A DNA stretch of 64,000 bases from contig NZ_JACVOT010000001.1 of the NCBI RefSeq assembly GCF_018882285.1, positions 627,916 to 691,915 on the forward strand, given 5' to 3'. The translations under genes and the position numbers were made by a program. Shown here in pieces: positions 9,476-18,747 of the stretch. Within the stretch, counting starts at the first letter, position 1; each line of letters opens with the position of its first letter. The notes under the pieces are model-generated. The model saw nothing but the letters and a program-made list of their open reading frames with translations. It searched no databases and was not told where the DNA came from. Source of the stretch: Polynucleobacter sp. AM-26B4 (GTDB lineage Bacteria > Pseudomonadota > Gammaproteobacteria > Burkholderiales > Burkholderiaceae).

Positions 9476-9521
9476 GATGGGGAGTAGAGTACCCTTTTTA
9501 ACCCCCAAAAACAAGTGACGC

Positions 9522-9546
9522 AATGGCTTATTTTTAATAAGCCATT
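9522..9546. other. Perfect 25-nt hairpin without a good U tract
   Basis: Two 11-nt arms, AATGGCTTATT and AATAAGCCATT, flank TTT. On the minus strand no T run follows; on plus it is followed by GTTTTATATA. It lies between the maeB terminator and the barstar-like start, so it may structure the leader of the barstar mRNA or add to transcription stopping. Confidence 0.6.
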
Positions 9547-9557
9547 GTTTTATATAC

Positions 9558-9590
9558 TAAAATAAATATGTGAGCATTCGCTCACATATA
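9558..9590 (-). terminator. Rho-independent terminator of maeB
   Basis: On the minus strand, 12 nt past the maeB stop, a 10-bp stem ATATGTGAGC / GCTCACATAT with a 4-nt loop (9566-9589) is followed by TTATTTT. Confidence 0.8.
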
Positions 9591-9601
9591 GGATTTAAGA
9601 G

Positions 9602-11923
9602 TTATTTCTGCTGCGCTGCCTCTACAACTGCCAAGGTTGTCATGTTCACAATTCGGCGTGGAGTGGCAGATGGCGTCAAAATATGCACCGGTTTTGCCGC
9701 ACCCAACAAAATTGGGCCAATCGCAATACCGTTACCTGCCGCAGTTTTCAATAAGTTATAAGAAATATTGGCAGCATCGATGTTTGGCAAGACCAATAAA
9801 TTGGCATCGCCATTCAATGTCGATTCCGGCATGATTGATTTGCGGATTGATTCATCCAAAGCACAATCACCGTGCATTTCACCATCCACTTTTAGCTCAG
9901 GTGCTTTTTCACGCAAAATCGTCAAGGTGTCGCGCATCTTGATGGCTGATGGCGCATCACTAGAACCAAAATTCGAATGTGACAACAACGCTACTTTTGG
10001 TTCAATGCCCAAAGCTCGCAACTCTTTAGCCGCCAAAATCGTCAACTCTGCTAATTGCTCAGCACTTGGATCAATGTTGATGTGCGTATCAACCAAGAAA
10101 ACTTGACGGCCTGGTAATACCAAAGCATTCATAGCACCGTATGTCTTAGCACCTGCTTCATGACCAATCACTTGATCGATGTAGTGCAAGTGCGCACCTG
10201 TTTGTCCAATCGTGCCGCAGATCAATCCATCTGCTTCACCTTTTTGAACCATCAAAGAACCAATCAAAGTATTGCGACGACGCACTTCTAAACGAGCGTA
10301 TGACTCTGTCACACCTTTGCGCTCAGTCATGCGGTGATAGCTTTGCCAGTAATCGCGATAACGATCATCTTGCTCAGGGTTACAAATCTCAACATCAACA
10401 CCTGGCGTCATTCTCAAACCAAAACGCTCGATGCGGCGTGTGATCACTGCTGGACGACCAATCAAAATTGGATTGGCAATCTTTTCGTCGATCAACACTT
10501 GAACTGCTCTCAATACGCGCTCATCTTCACCTTCAGAGAAAACAATGCGCTTATTGCCCATTGGAACTTTTTTGGCAACAGAGAACAAAGGCTTCATGAT
10601 CGTGCCAGAGTGGTACACGAACTGCTGCAACTGATCTTTGTAGGCCGCGAAATCTTTGATTGGGCGAGTAGCCACACCAGAATCCATCGCAGCTTTTGCT
10701 ACCGCTGGGGCAATGATGGCGATCAAACGAGGATCAAATGGTTTTGGAATTAAATACTCAGGACCAAACGATAAATTGCTTGCGCCATAAGCAGAAGCAA
10801 CCACATCGCTTTGCTCTACTTGAGCCAACTCAGCTACCGCAGTCACGGCGGCAATTTCCATTTCACGGGTGATGGTGGTTGCACCAACATCTAAAGCGCC
10901 GCGGAAAATAAACGGGAAGCACAAAACGTTATTCACTTGATTCGGATAGTCCGTGCGGCCAGTTGCGATGATGGCATCATCACGCACAGCCTTCACTTCT
11001 TCCGGCAAAATTTCTGGTGTTGGATTGGCCAAAGCAAAAACCAAAGGCTTTGCTGCCATCTTTGCCACCATCTCAGGCTTTAGAACACCGCCTGCAGACA
11101 AACCTAAAAATACGTCGGCTTTTTCAATCACTTCAGACAAAGTGCGCTGATTGGTTTCTTTCGCAAATGGATCTTTATCAGGGTCCATCAACTCTTTTCG
11201 GCCTTTGTAAACCACACCCGCCAAGTCAGTCACCCAAATATTTTCGATGGGCATACCCAAGTCAACCAACAAATCCAAACATGCCAAGGCCGCAGCACCA
11301 GCACCTGAAGTCACCAACTTCACTTTTTTAATGTCTTTACCAACGACTTTTAAGCCATTCATGATCGCCGCACCCACAACGATCGCTGTACCGTGTTGGT
11401 CATCATGGAAGACTGGAATCTTCATGCGCTCACGCAACTTGCGCTCAATGTAGAAGCAATCTGGAGCCTTGATGTCCTCTAGATTGATACCGCCAAAAGT
11501 TGGCTCCATCGAGGCAATGATTTCAATTAATTTATCTGGATCTTTTTCATTGATTTCAATATCAAACACATCAATGCCGGCGAACTTCTTAAAGAGCACG
11601 CCTTTACCTTCCATCACAGGCTTACTGGCTAAAGGACCAATATCACCCAAACCTAAAACAGCTGTACCGTTGGTCACTACACCGACAAGGTTGCCACGGG
11701 ATGTGTAACGAAACGCATTGCTAGGATCTTTGACGATTTCTTCACAAGCCGCTGCAACACCTGGTGAATAAGCCAATGCCAAGTCACGTTGATTGGTCAA
11801 CTGTTTGGTGGGTGTGACGGCAATCTTGCCTGGCGTTGGAAACTCGTGGTACTCAAGAGCGGCTTTGCGAAGCGCTTCTTTTTGTTGATCACTAGAACTT
11901 TTTTTATTGTCAGCTGTTGTCAT
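9602..11923 (-). CDS. maeB: NADP-dependent malic enzyme with C-terminal phosphotransacetylase-like domain
   Basis: It decarboxylates malate to pyruvate with formation of NADPH. The 773-residue protein has a malic enzyme half (1 to about 430) with [23 protein letters not shown] and the nucleotide-binding [13 protein letters not shown] phosphotransacetylase-like half (about 440-770) follows, with [14 protein letters not shown] and [13 protein letters not shown]. The tail half of such hybrid enzymes is generally regulatory. It stands alone, with its own terminator and a 211-bp divergent gap to thiL. Confidence 0.95.
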   Translation of the reverse strand: MTTADNKKSSSDQQKEALRKAALEYHEFPTPGKIAVTPTKQLTNQRDLALAYSPGVAAACEEIVKDPSNAFRYTSRGNLVGVVTNGTAVLGLGDIGPLASKPVMEGKGVLFKKFAGIDVFDIEINEKDPDKLIEIIASMEPTFGGINLEDIKAPDCFYIERKLRERMKIPVFHDDQHGTAIVVGAAIMNGLKVVGKDIKKVKLVTSGAGAAALACLDLLVDLGMPIENIWVTDLAGVVYKGRKELMDPDKDPFAKETNQRTLSEVIEKADVFLGLSAGGVLKPEMVAKMAAKPLVFALANPTPEILPEEVKAVRDDAIIATGRTDYPNQVNNVLCFPFIFRGALDVGATTITREMEIAAVTAVAELAQVEQSDVVASAYGASNLSFGPEYLIPKPFDPRLIAIIAPAVAKAAMDSGVATRPIKDFAAYKDQLQQFVYHSGTIMKPLFSVAKKVPMGNKRIVFSEGEDERVLRAVQVLIDEKIANPILIGRPAVITRRIERFGLRMTPGVDVEICNPEQDDRYRDYWQSYHRMTERKGVTESYARLEVRRRNTLIGSLMVQKGEADGLICGTIGQTGAHLHYIDQVIGHEAGAKTYGAMNALVLPGRQVFLVDTHINIDPSAEQLAELTILAAKELRALGIEPKVALLSHSNFGSSDAPSAIKMRDTLTILREKAPELKVDGEMHGDCALDESIRKSIMPESTLNGDANLLVLPNIDAANISYNLLKTAAGNGIAIGPILLGAAKPVHILTPSATPRRIVNMTTLAVVEAAQQK

Positions 11924-12134
11924 TGAATAATTCTTTCAATCCCAAACAAAGTGGGTATGTTGAGTTTTATTTTGAATGTTTGTCTCTTGCTTTTATGTCT
12001 TACTATTTTTGATACTTTTTTAATTTGTAACTAGATTCTAGTCCTGTTCTGACAAAACCGTCCAATCTCTAAGATTCCTACCCTTATTTTGTAGGGGAAA
12101 GATCCCTTTTGAGCAATGGTCATACAATGAATAC

Positions 12135-13169
12135 ATGGGTCAAGAACAATCTCAAACACGCACATCCCCTTCAAGCAGCACGCCGGGAGAGTTTGATTTG
12201 ATCGAACGCTTTTTTAAACGGCGCTCTGTCGATCATCCAAACTCAGGGATCGCATTGGGCATTGGCGATGATTGCGCATTGATCAACCCCAGCAATCATC
12301 AACAAATTGCGATCAGTACGGATATGTTGGTGGAGGGCCGTCATTTCTTAGCGGGTGCAGACCCCTATCTGCTTGGACGCAAATGCTTGGCAGTTAACTT
12401 ATCGGATCTTGCAGCCATGGGTGCAAGCCCCCTTGGATTTACCCTGGCGATTGCCATGCCAGAAGTCAAAGTTGACTGGCTAGAGTCTTTTTCTAATGGC
12501 CTGTGGGACATGGCCAATGAACATGATTGTCAATTGATTGGCGGAGACACCACCGCAGGACCACTCACCATCAGCATCACGATTTTTGGTCAAGTGCCAA
12601 AAGATCAATCTTTGAGCCGAAATAAAGCTCAAGTCGGCGACGATATTTGGGTCTCCCATGAAGTGGGTGATGCCAGACTGAGTCTTGGCGCTTTGCGTCA
12701 AGAGTGGTCTTTATCTACTGAAGAGTTTACCGAAGTCAGTCAGCGCATGCACAACCCGACCCCCAGAACAGAACTCGGGCAAAGCTTGCTTGGCATTGCT
12801 CATGCAGCGATTGATATTTCTGATGGATTGCTGGGTGATTTAAGTCACATCTTGCGTCAATCATCGGTCAGCGCAGATATTTTGATTGACCAGGCACCAG
12901 GCTCAAAGATCCTCAACGGCAAATCCATTGAACTACAACGTTTATGTAAATTAACGGGCGGCGATGACTACGAATTGTGTTTCACGGCAGCCAAAGAAAA
13001 ATCTGCACAGATAAAAGAATTAGCTTCACGCCTAGGTCTTGCATTGACCAAAATTGGATCGATCACCGAGCGAACTGAAAAATTGGTTCGACTGATTGAT
13101 GGCCATGATCAAGAACTCTCGAGTTCGCTGAGCGAGCAATACTTAAAGTCTTTTGATCACTTTAAGTAA
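12135..13169 (+). CDS. thiL: Thiamine-monophosphate kinase
   Basis: It phosphorylates thiamine monophosphate to the active cofactor thiamine diphosphate, which transketolase in this window needs. The 344-residue protein has the AIRS/PurM-like fold motifs GIGDDCALI (42-50), ISTDMLVEGRHF, DLAAMGASPLG and LIGGDTTAGPL, plus the C-terminal TGGDDYELCF. In many betaproteobacteria thiL directly precedes pgpA; here corA and pyrF lie in between. It is divergent from maeB and convergent with corA. Confidence 0.95.
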   Translation: MGQEQSQTRTSPSSSTPGEFDLIERFFKRRSVDHPNSGIALGIGDDCALINPSNHQQIAISTDMLVEGRHFLAGADPYLLGRKCLAVNLSDLAAMGASPLGFTLAIAMPEVKVDWLESFSNGLWDMANEHDCQLIGGDTTAGPLTISITIFGQVPKDQSLSRNKAQVGDDIWVSHEVGDARLSLGALRQEWSLSTEEFTEVSQRMHNPTPRTELGQSLLGIAHAAIDISDGLLGDLSHILRQSSVSADILIDQAPGSKILNGKSIELQRLCKLTGGDDYELCFTAAKEKSAQIKELASRLGLALTKIGSITERTEKLVRLIDGHDQELSSSLSEQYLKSFDHFK

Positions 13170-13195
13170 TTGCTGCACTCAATCTAAATGACCAC

Positions 13196-14161
13196 TTACT
13201 TCATCCAACCTTTTTTACGGAAGTAAATCAAAGGAATCGCAGATGAAATCAACATCACCATGATGGCCAATGGATAGCCAATCGTCGAACGCAACTCAGG
13301 CATGTGCTCGAAGTTCATACCCCAAATGCTGGCCAAGAGGGTTGGCGGCATCAAAGCAACCGATACCACGGAGAAGATCTTGATGATCTTATTCTGATTG
13401 ATGTTAATAAAACCAACGGTGGCATCCATCAAGAAGTTGATCTTGTCGAACAAGAAAGCCGTGTGATTTTCTAATGAGTCAATGTCTCGCAAAATCTGAC
13501 GAGCTTCTTCCTGCTGCTCATCAGATAACAACTTGCTGCGCATCAAGAATGATAAAGCGCGGCGCGTGTCCATCACATTGCGACGAATGCGGCCATTCAA
13601 ATCTTCTTCTTTGGCAATTGTTTCCAAAACACCAGCAGCATCACTGTCCGTCACGTCGTGAGTCAACACGCGCTTACCTGCTTCTTCAAGGTTTTCATAA
13701 ACCTCTTCCAAAGCATCCGCAGAATACTCAGCATCTGTTGAGTACAAATCCAATAAAACATCTTTAGCGTTTCTCACTGAGCCCGGGCGCAAACGAGCGC
13801 GCAAGCGAACCAAGCGGAACACAGGTAAATCTTGTTCATGAATCGAGAACAAAATATTGTCAGTCAGAACAAAAGCGACTCGCACGTTGCGTGGGTTTTC
13901 ATCATCATCCAAAATGAAATCCGTGCGGATGTGCAAATGGCCATCTTCCGCTTCGAAATAACGAGCGGATGCTTCTAAATCGCCTAGATCTTCTAGTTCG
14001 GGCAGGGAGACGCCAAAGGCTTCTTTGATCCACTGAAGCTCTTCCTCTTCAGGGTCAACAACATCAATCCAAATAGGGTTATGGTGCTTTAGGAGTTCTT
14101 GACGGTCATCCACCTGCTCCTGGGCTAGGCGACCTTTTTGTAATACGAATAGGTTGATCAT
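13196..14161 (-). CDS. corA: Magnesium/cobalt transporter CorA family
   Basis: This pentameric inner-membrane channel carries Mg2+ and other divalent ions. The 321-residue protein has a large acidic cytoplasmic domain and two C-terminal membrane helices, with the defining GMN motif at 281-283 (WGMNFEHMPE) and a basic end, RKKGWMK. Length is normal. It is convergent with thiL over a 26-bp gap that shows no clear terminator. Confidence 0.93.
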   Translation of the reverse strand: MINLFVLQKGRLAQEQVDDRQELLKHHNPIWIDVVDPEEEELQWIKEAFGVSLPELEDLGDLEASARYFEAEDGHLHIRTDFILDDDENPRNVRVAFVLTDNILFSIHEQDLPVFRLVRLRARLRPGSVRNAKDVLLDLYSTDAEYSADALEEVYENLEEAGKRVLTHDVTDSDAAGVLETIAKEEDLNGRIRRNVMDTRRALSFLMRSKLLSDEQQEEARQILRDIDSLENHTAFLFDKINFLMDATVGFININQNKIIKIFSVVSVALMPPTLLASIWGMNFEHMPELRSTIGYPLAIMVMLISSAIPLIYFRKKGWMK

Positions 14162-14325
14162 GCCGGGGCTCCGATCTTGTTTTTCAACTATTTATGTTGA
14201 GGAGTTAGCCACAGGGGTTCGCGGAGTTTATCCTATAGTCTGAGAAAACTAAAGCATCACATTCAATTCTTTAGAGATTTTCATGAGATATTAATGTGAT
14301 TAGATGAAAGATTGATGAAATAGCC

Positions 14326-15174
14326 ATGAAAAACCGTCCTTTATTCACCGAACAACTGGCCCATGCTTGGTCTAGCCAAGACAGCATGCTGTGCGTTGGA
14401 CTCGACCCAGATCCAAAACAGTTTCCCGCTTCCATCAAGGGCAAAGGTGGCGCTATTTTGGCTTTCTGTCGAGAAATCGTTGATGCCACTGCTGATTTGG
14501 TTTGCGCATTCAAGCCACAAATTGCTTACTTTGCAGCTCATGGGGCCGAAGATCAGTTGGCACAACTGATTGATCACATTCATCGTCAACACCCACAAGT
14601 GCCCGTGATTCTGGATTCCAAGCGCGGCGACATTGGCAGCACAGCCCAGCAATATGCCATCGAAGCATTCGATCGCTATCAAGCAGATGCCGTGACAGTG
14701 AACCCCTACATGGGCTTTGATTCAGTAGAGCCCTATTTGAAATACGCTAACAAAGGTGTGATTGTTTTATGTCGCACCTCCAATCCAGGTGGCTCAGATT
14801 TGCAGTTTTTAGAAGTTAATGAGAAAGGTCAAGCGGACAAAGAGTTGCTCTACCAACGCGTGGCTCGCCTGGCCAGCAGTCAGTGGAATAAAACCGGGCA
14901 ATTAGGCTTGGTGGTCGGAGCCACTTTCCCAGAAGAAATTGCCAAAGTACGAGAGATTGTTGGCGAGATGCCACTACTCATTCCGGGCATTGGCGCTCAA
15001 GGTGGCGATATTCCTGCAACGGTTCAAGCAGGCACGATCGCAAACGCTCCTGGCACAGGCATGATCATCAATTCTTCAAGAGCCATTCTGTATGCGAGTC
15101 AAGATGGAAACTTTGCAGATGCTGCAAGACAAGCTGCCATCGCCACACGCGATGCATTGCGCCAAGCTAAATAA
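14326..15174 (+). CDS. pyrF: Orotidine 5'-phosphate decarboxylase (PyrF subfamily 2)
   Basis: It makes UMP from OMP in pyrimidine synthesis. The 282-residue protein has the longer subfamily-2 form, with CVGLDPDP at 23-30, FKPQIAYF, and the catalytic [15 protein letters not shown] beginning at residue 97. It is the first gene of a plus-strand run; pgpA starts 5 bp after its stop. Confidence 0.95.
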   Translation: MKNRPLFTEQLAHAWSSQDSMLCVGLDPDPKQFPASIKGKGGAILAFCREIVDATADLVCAFKPQIAYFAAHGAEDQLAQLIDHIHRQHPQVPVILDSKRGDIGSTAQQYAIEAFDRYQADAVTVNPYMGFDSVEPYLKYANKGVIVLCRTSNPGGSDLQFLEVNEKGQADKELLYQRVARLASSQWNKTGQLGLVVGATFPEEIAKVREIVGEMPLLIPGIGAQGGDIPATVQAGTIANAPGTGMIINSSRAILYASQDGNFADAARQAAIATRDALRQAK

Positions 15175-15179
15175 ATCAA

Positions 15180-15725
15180 ATGAGTATCCAACCGCAACGC
15201 ACGTGGATTTGGTCTAGACCAGAGCGCGCTTTAGCTTTTGGCTTTGGCTCAGGCCTTTCCTTCAGAGCCCCTGGAACAGTCGGCACACTGTATGCCTGGG
15301 CTTTCTATTTATTATTTGAAATTCTTTTTTCCACTCACACGATTGCATGGATCATTGCCCTTGGTGCAATTGCCGGCATCTGGATTTGTGGCAAGGTTGG
15401 TGAAGAATTAGGTGTGCCTGATCACGGTGGCATTGTCTGGGATGAGTTCATTGCTTTCTGGTTGATTCTATTCATCATCATGCCAACAGATATTTGGGGT
15501 CAACTAGGCGCATTTTTGTTATTTCGATTTTTTGATGCGGTCAAACCAGGTCCGATCAAAACGATTGATCGTTATTTCAAAACTTGGCAGCCCAAGGTTG
15601 AACGCTTAGATCAACCCAAAAAAATACCATCTTGGGTGGTGCGTGGTTTTGGTGTGATGATTGATGACATCGCGGCAGCCATCGCCACACTGTTGGTGAT
15701 TGCCATTTGGGTCAGAGTATTTTGA
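15180..15725 (+). CDS. pgpA: Phosphatidylglycerophosphatase A
   Basis: This membrane phosphatase makes phosphatidylglycerol from its phosphate precursor. The 181-residue protein shows the family motifs FRAPGTVGTL, GEELGVPDHGGIVWDEFIAFW and FRFFDAVKPGPIK, with several hydrophobic helices. It follows pyrF closely, and its TGA overlaps the likely start of pncC as TTGA, which indicates translational coupling. Confidence 0.93.
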   Translation: MSIQPQRTWIWSRPERALAFGFGSGLSFRAPGTVGTLYAWAFYLLFEILFSTHTIAWIIALGAIAGIWICGKVGEELGVPDHGGIVWDEFIAFWLILFIIMPTDIWGQLGAFLLFRFFDAVKPGPIKTIDRYFKTWQPKVERLDQPKKIPSWVVRGFGVMIDDIAAAIATLLVIAIWVRVF

Positions 15726-16222
15726 ACACTTCAAGCAACTACGATCTTCATGAGATCACTCAAGAGTTAGCAAGAGTACTCATAAAAAATAACTGGCATC
15801 TCAGCACAGCTGAGTCTTGCACAGGCGGCATGGTGGCCGCCAGCATCACCGAGCTAGCAGGATCCAGTGAGTGGTTTGAGCGTGGCTATGTCACTTATAG
15901 CAATCAATCCAAATCTGAAGACATCGATGTGTCACAAAACTTGATCGAGCAGCATGGTGCAGTGAGCGATCAAGTGGCCCGCGCGATGGCTCTTGGTGCC
16001 AAACAAAACAGCGGCTCTGATCTTTCTCTTTCCATCACAGGGATTGCAGGTCCTACCGGTGGCAGTCCAGAAAAACCAATCGGCACCGTTTGTTTTGCAT
16101 GGGCTTTAGCCAATGATCAGATAGTCAGCGAAACAAAACACTTTGAAGGCAACCGTCAGCAGATACGTCAGCAAGCTTGCGATTTTTCTTTGAGAAAACT
16201 TCTGAGCTTAGTTGCTTCCTAG
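15722..16222 (+). CDS. pncC: Nicotinamide-nucleotide amidohydrolase (CinA C-terminal type)
   Basis: It deamidates nicotinamide mononucleotide in pyridine nucleotide recycling. The roughly 166-residue protein is the stand-alone CinA C-terminal domain, with STAESCTGGMVAASIT, a YVTYSNQSK stretch, and SITGIAGPTGGSPEKPIGTV. No ATG exists at the front. TTG at 15722 overlaps the pgpA stop as TTGA; an alternative TTG lies at 15707. The same TTGA arrangement recurs at two other gene pairs in the window. Confidence 0.9.
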   Translation: MNTSSNYDLHEITQELARVLIKNNWHLSTAESCTGGMVAASITELAGSSEWFERGYVTYSNQSKSEDIDVSQNLIEQHGAVSDQVARAMALGAKQNSGSDLSLSITGIAGPTGGSPEKPIGTVCFAWALANDQIVSETKHFEGNRQQIRQQACDFSLRKLLSLVAS

Positions 16223-16266
16223 TCACTGCCTAGTTTTTATATTGCAGCATGCGCTTGCAATGCAGA

Positions 16267-16962
16267 TCACTTATTCATTCTTTCTAAAATGAAATCAATC
16301 CTTGCTGGAAAATTCACTCTGGCTTTGCTGCAATATTTGACCTTGTCATAACACTTAGGCGCTGGTAAGGCCGATGCCAATGATGCCGCCTCCTCAACAC
16401 TGAGCTGATCAGGTTTAACTGCAAAATAATGTTGCGAGGCTGCAGCAACACCAAACACCCCTTCACCCCACTCAACACTGTTGAGATAAATCTCAAAAAT
16501 ACGATCTTTGGATAAAACCAATTCCAACATGCCGGTGATGATGAACTCTTGTCCTTTACGCACATAATTTTTCTCGCCAGACAAGAATAAGTTTTTCGCC
16601 AACTGCTGCGTGATGGTTGAACCACCTCTTAAATGTTTGTTATTTTTTTGATTTCTATCCCAAGCATCTTTCATCGCTTGCGGCTCAAAACCAGGGTGGC
16701 GGTAAAAATCACTGTCTTCACTGATGGTGATTGCGCGCTTTAAATGCTTGGGTATTTTTTTAAATTCAATCCACTCTCGTTTAATTTCACAAGAATGAAT
16801 ATAAGGAATGCTCCAACCACACAAGCGATGACGTTCGGCCAATTGGAATGCCGTGACACTGGGATTGACCCATTGCCAAGCAAGAATCTGTAAAAAGAAA
16901 AAAGCTTGTAAAGCAATAACACTGGCAATAAAAACAATGATGAAATAACGCAAATATTTCAT
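16267..16962 (-). CDS. mtgA: Monofunctional biosynthetic peptidoglycan transglycosylase
   Basis: It polymerises lipid II into glycan strands at the periplasmic face. The 231-residue protein has one N-terminal membrane anchor and the GT51 motifs SEDSDFYRHPGFE (with the catalytic Glu), RGGSTITQQLAKNLFLS, and EWGEGVFGVAAASQHYF. There is no transpeptidase domain. It follows aroE by 4 bp on the same strand and is convergent with pncC. Confidence 0.95.
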   Translation of the reverse strand: MKYLRYFIIVFIASVIALQAFFFLQILAWQWVNPSVTAFQLAERHRLCGWSIPYIHSCEIKREWIEFKKIPKHLKRAITISEDSDFYRHPGFEPQAMKDAWDRNQKNNKHLRGGSTITQQLAKNLFLSGEKNYVRKGQEFIITGMLELVLSKDRIFEIYLNSVEWGEGVFGVAAASQHYFAVKPDQLSVEEAASLASALPAPKCYDKVKYCSKARVNFPARIDFILERMNK

Positions 16963-16966
16963 TGAA

Positions 16967-17884
16967 TTAATAACTGGCTCTCACGGCAGCGATCGCGCCA
17001 TTGATATCCAAGGGAGTCTTTTCTAAATCCAATTGACGCCAAGTTTCAAAAGCAAGCGCCGCTTGCTCAACCAGCATGCCCAAGCCATCGACTGCCTGAA
17101 TGCCAAGAGCTTTGGCATCTTGCATGAAACAGGTTTCTTTACCGTAAACCATGTCATAAGCCAAAGTATCAGGATGAATGATGGCTTGCAAAACATCTTT
17201 GGCAATTGGTGACTCGTTACTCAAGCCAGTTGCAGTTGCATTGATGATCAAATCATATGAGCCATTCTTAAGCTCAGCCAAAGGCTGTGCCTTCAAATGA
17301 ACTTTGGCTTCAGTTGCCACCCCTGTGAATTGCTTGACCAGCGCTTCAGCTTTTTCATGGGTGCGATTAAACACGGTGATGCTGGCAACACCAGCACCCA
17401 TCAAAGGCTCTATCACCCCTTGAGCCGCACCACCTGCACCTAAAATTAAAACATTGATGCCATTCAAGGCAGCTCCAGAGCGCTGCTTCAACAAGCGGCG
17501 CAAGTCTCGCGTCAAACCTTCGCCATCAGAGTTATCGCACCATAATTGACCGTTTTCAACCCACAACATATTCGCCGCTTGTGCAGACTGCGCACGCGGC
17601 GTTTTATGTTGAGCTAACTCATAGGCTTGTAACTTAAACGGAATGGTGACATTCAAACCCTTACCACCGCGCTCAAAAAATTCTTGAGTCGTTTTTTTAA
17701 AATCATCCAGCTCTGAAAAAATTCGACCGTAATGAATGGCCTGCTGAGTTTGCTTTGCAAAAACCTCATGGATCAATGGTGACTTACTATGAGCAATAGG
17801 ATTCCCAATGACCGCGTAGGCATCTTTGCCTGGGTAATCCTTGGGGTTCACTTGATCAGTCATTGCTTGGCTCATGGTGTTCAT
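16967..17884 (-). CDS. aroE: Shikimate dehydrogenase
   Basis: It reduces 3-dehydroshikimate to shikimate with NADPH. The 305-residue protein has VIGNPIAHSKSPLIHEVF, NVTIPFK with the catalytic Lys, the NADP motif LILGAGGAAQGV, FNRTHEKA, and DGLGMLVEQAALAF near the end. It starts 17 bp after tonB and is followed at once by mtgA, so it is in the minus-strand run from the RNase II-like gene. Confidence 0.95.
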   Translation of the reverse strand: MNTMSQAMTDQVNPKDYPGKDAYAVIGNPIAHSKSPLIHEVFAKQTQQAIHYGRIFSELDDFKKTTQEFFERGGKGLNVTIPFKLQAYELAQHKTPRAQSAQAANMLWVENGQLWCDNSDGEGLTRDLRRLLKQRSGAALNGINVLILGAGGAAQGVIEPLMGAGVASITVFNRTHEKAEALVKQFTGVATEAKVHLKAQPLAELKNGSYDLIINATATGLSNESPIAKDVLQAIIHPDTLAYDMVYGKETCFMQDAKALGIQAVDGLGMLVEQAALAFETWRQLDLEKTPLDINGAIAAVRASY

Positions 17885-17901
17885 CTGTTTGAGTCAGTGT
17901 A

Positions 17902-18747
17902 TCAATTTTTTACATCTAGTTTTAGTTCACCGCCATCTCTGGTGAAGTCAAAGGTTGATACCCAATCCAAAACATCTATTTGCTGCCTCATTGCATCTGT
18001 GAATCGCCCAAAAGGAGCCGCTGATCGAATGATGGCGATCGCCTGGCGATCCAACTCCTGATTACCAGAGGACTTCATCACTGTCACGCCCTCTTTACTG
18101 AGTCTGCCACGTTGATCAACACTGACCATCAAGACCAAGCTGCCGTACAAAGCTTTACCACCAACTCTTGGAAAGTGAGTGGTGCCGTGGGCCTCAATTT
18201 GACGACGCATGGCATCGTGATACTGTGCAAACACCACCGATTTGGCACTGGTGGCAGTGACAGTGGCGCGCCTTGGTTGCTGACCTTGCTTTTGCAAACG
18301 CTTGGCCAACTCTGCTTCAAGTGGATTTGATTCTGATGTTGCCAAATTACTTTTACCCTGCAAAGTACTGGCTTGATTTTCTCGCCCGGCTTGCACCTGT
18401 GACAGTAATCGTTTTTGATCAGCCTGCATTTTTTCTAACTGTTCGGCCAACTTCGGATCGGCACGACGCAGAGCACTTGCTTGCCCCTCAGTTAACTCAC
18501 CACCACCATTTAAATTAACTTGAGCCAATCGCTTTGGATTCACAGGTGCTACTGGACTGCTGGCATTGACCAACACAACACTCAACGGGGTTTTTAAGCG
18601 TCGCTCTTGTTCTGATTCAGCGTGCCACTTGAACGCTAATAGGATTGCATGCAATACAAATGAAGCAAGCAGTGCATAAACAATTGGCTTTTTCCAATCT
18701 TGCCAATCGATAATTAAAAACTTATTCAGCGGTACTTGGCTTGACAT
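17902..18747 (-). CDS. TonB-like C-terminal domain protein
   Basis: This anchored periplasmic protein probably links inner-membrane energy to outer-membrane receptors. After a short cytoplasmic start comes one membrane helix (PIVYALLASFVLHAILLAF), then a Gln/Lys-rich linker, then a C-terminal TonB-like domain with LYGSLVLMVSVDQRGRL and SSGNQELDRQAIAIIRSAAPF. The classical YP of TonB is replaced by FP. No exbB/exbD lies nearby. The start at 18747 or 18750 overlaps the end of the RNase II-like gene by 26-29 bp. Confidence 0.8.
   Translation of the reverse strand: MSSQVPLNKFLIIDWQDWKKPIVYALLASFVLHAILLAFKWHAESEQERRLKTPLSVVLVNASSPVAPVNPKRLAQVNLNGGGELTEGQASALRRADPKLAEQLEKMQADQKRLLSQVQAGRENQASTLQGKSNLATSESNPLEAELAKRLQKQGQQPRRATVTATSAKSVVFAQYHDAMRRQIEAHGTTHFPRVGGKALYGSLVLMVSVDQRGRLSKEGVTVMKSSGNQELDRQAIAIIRSAAPFGRFTDAMRQQIDVLDWVSTFDFTRDGGELKLDVKN

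Noticed and set aside
9476..9523. TTG start for the barstar-like protein
   Set aside because: It lies inside the 25-nt hairpin and has no ribosome site; ATG 9475 is more plausible.
16223..16266. Hairpin ATTGCA/TGCAAT between pncC and mtgA as a terminator
   Set aside because: The stem is only 6 bp with a 9-nt loop, and no T run follows on either strand.
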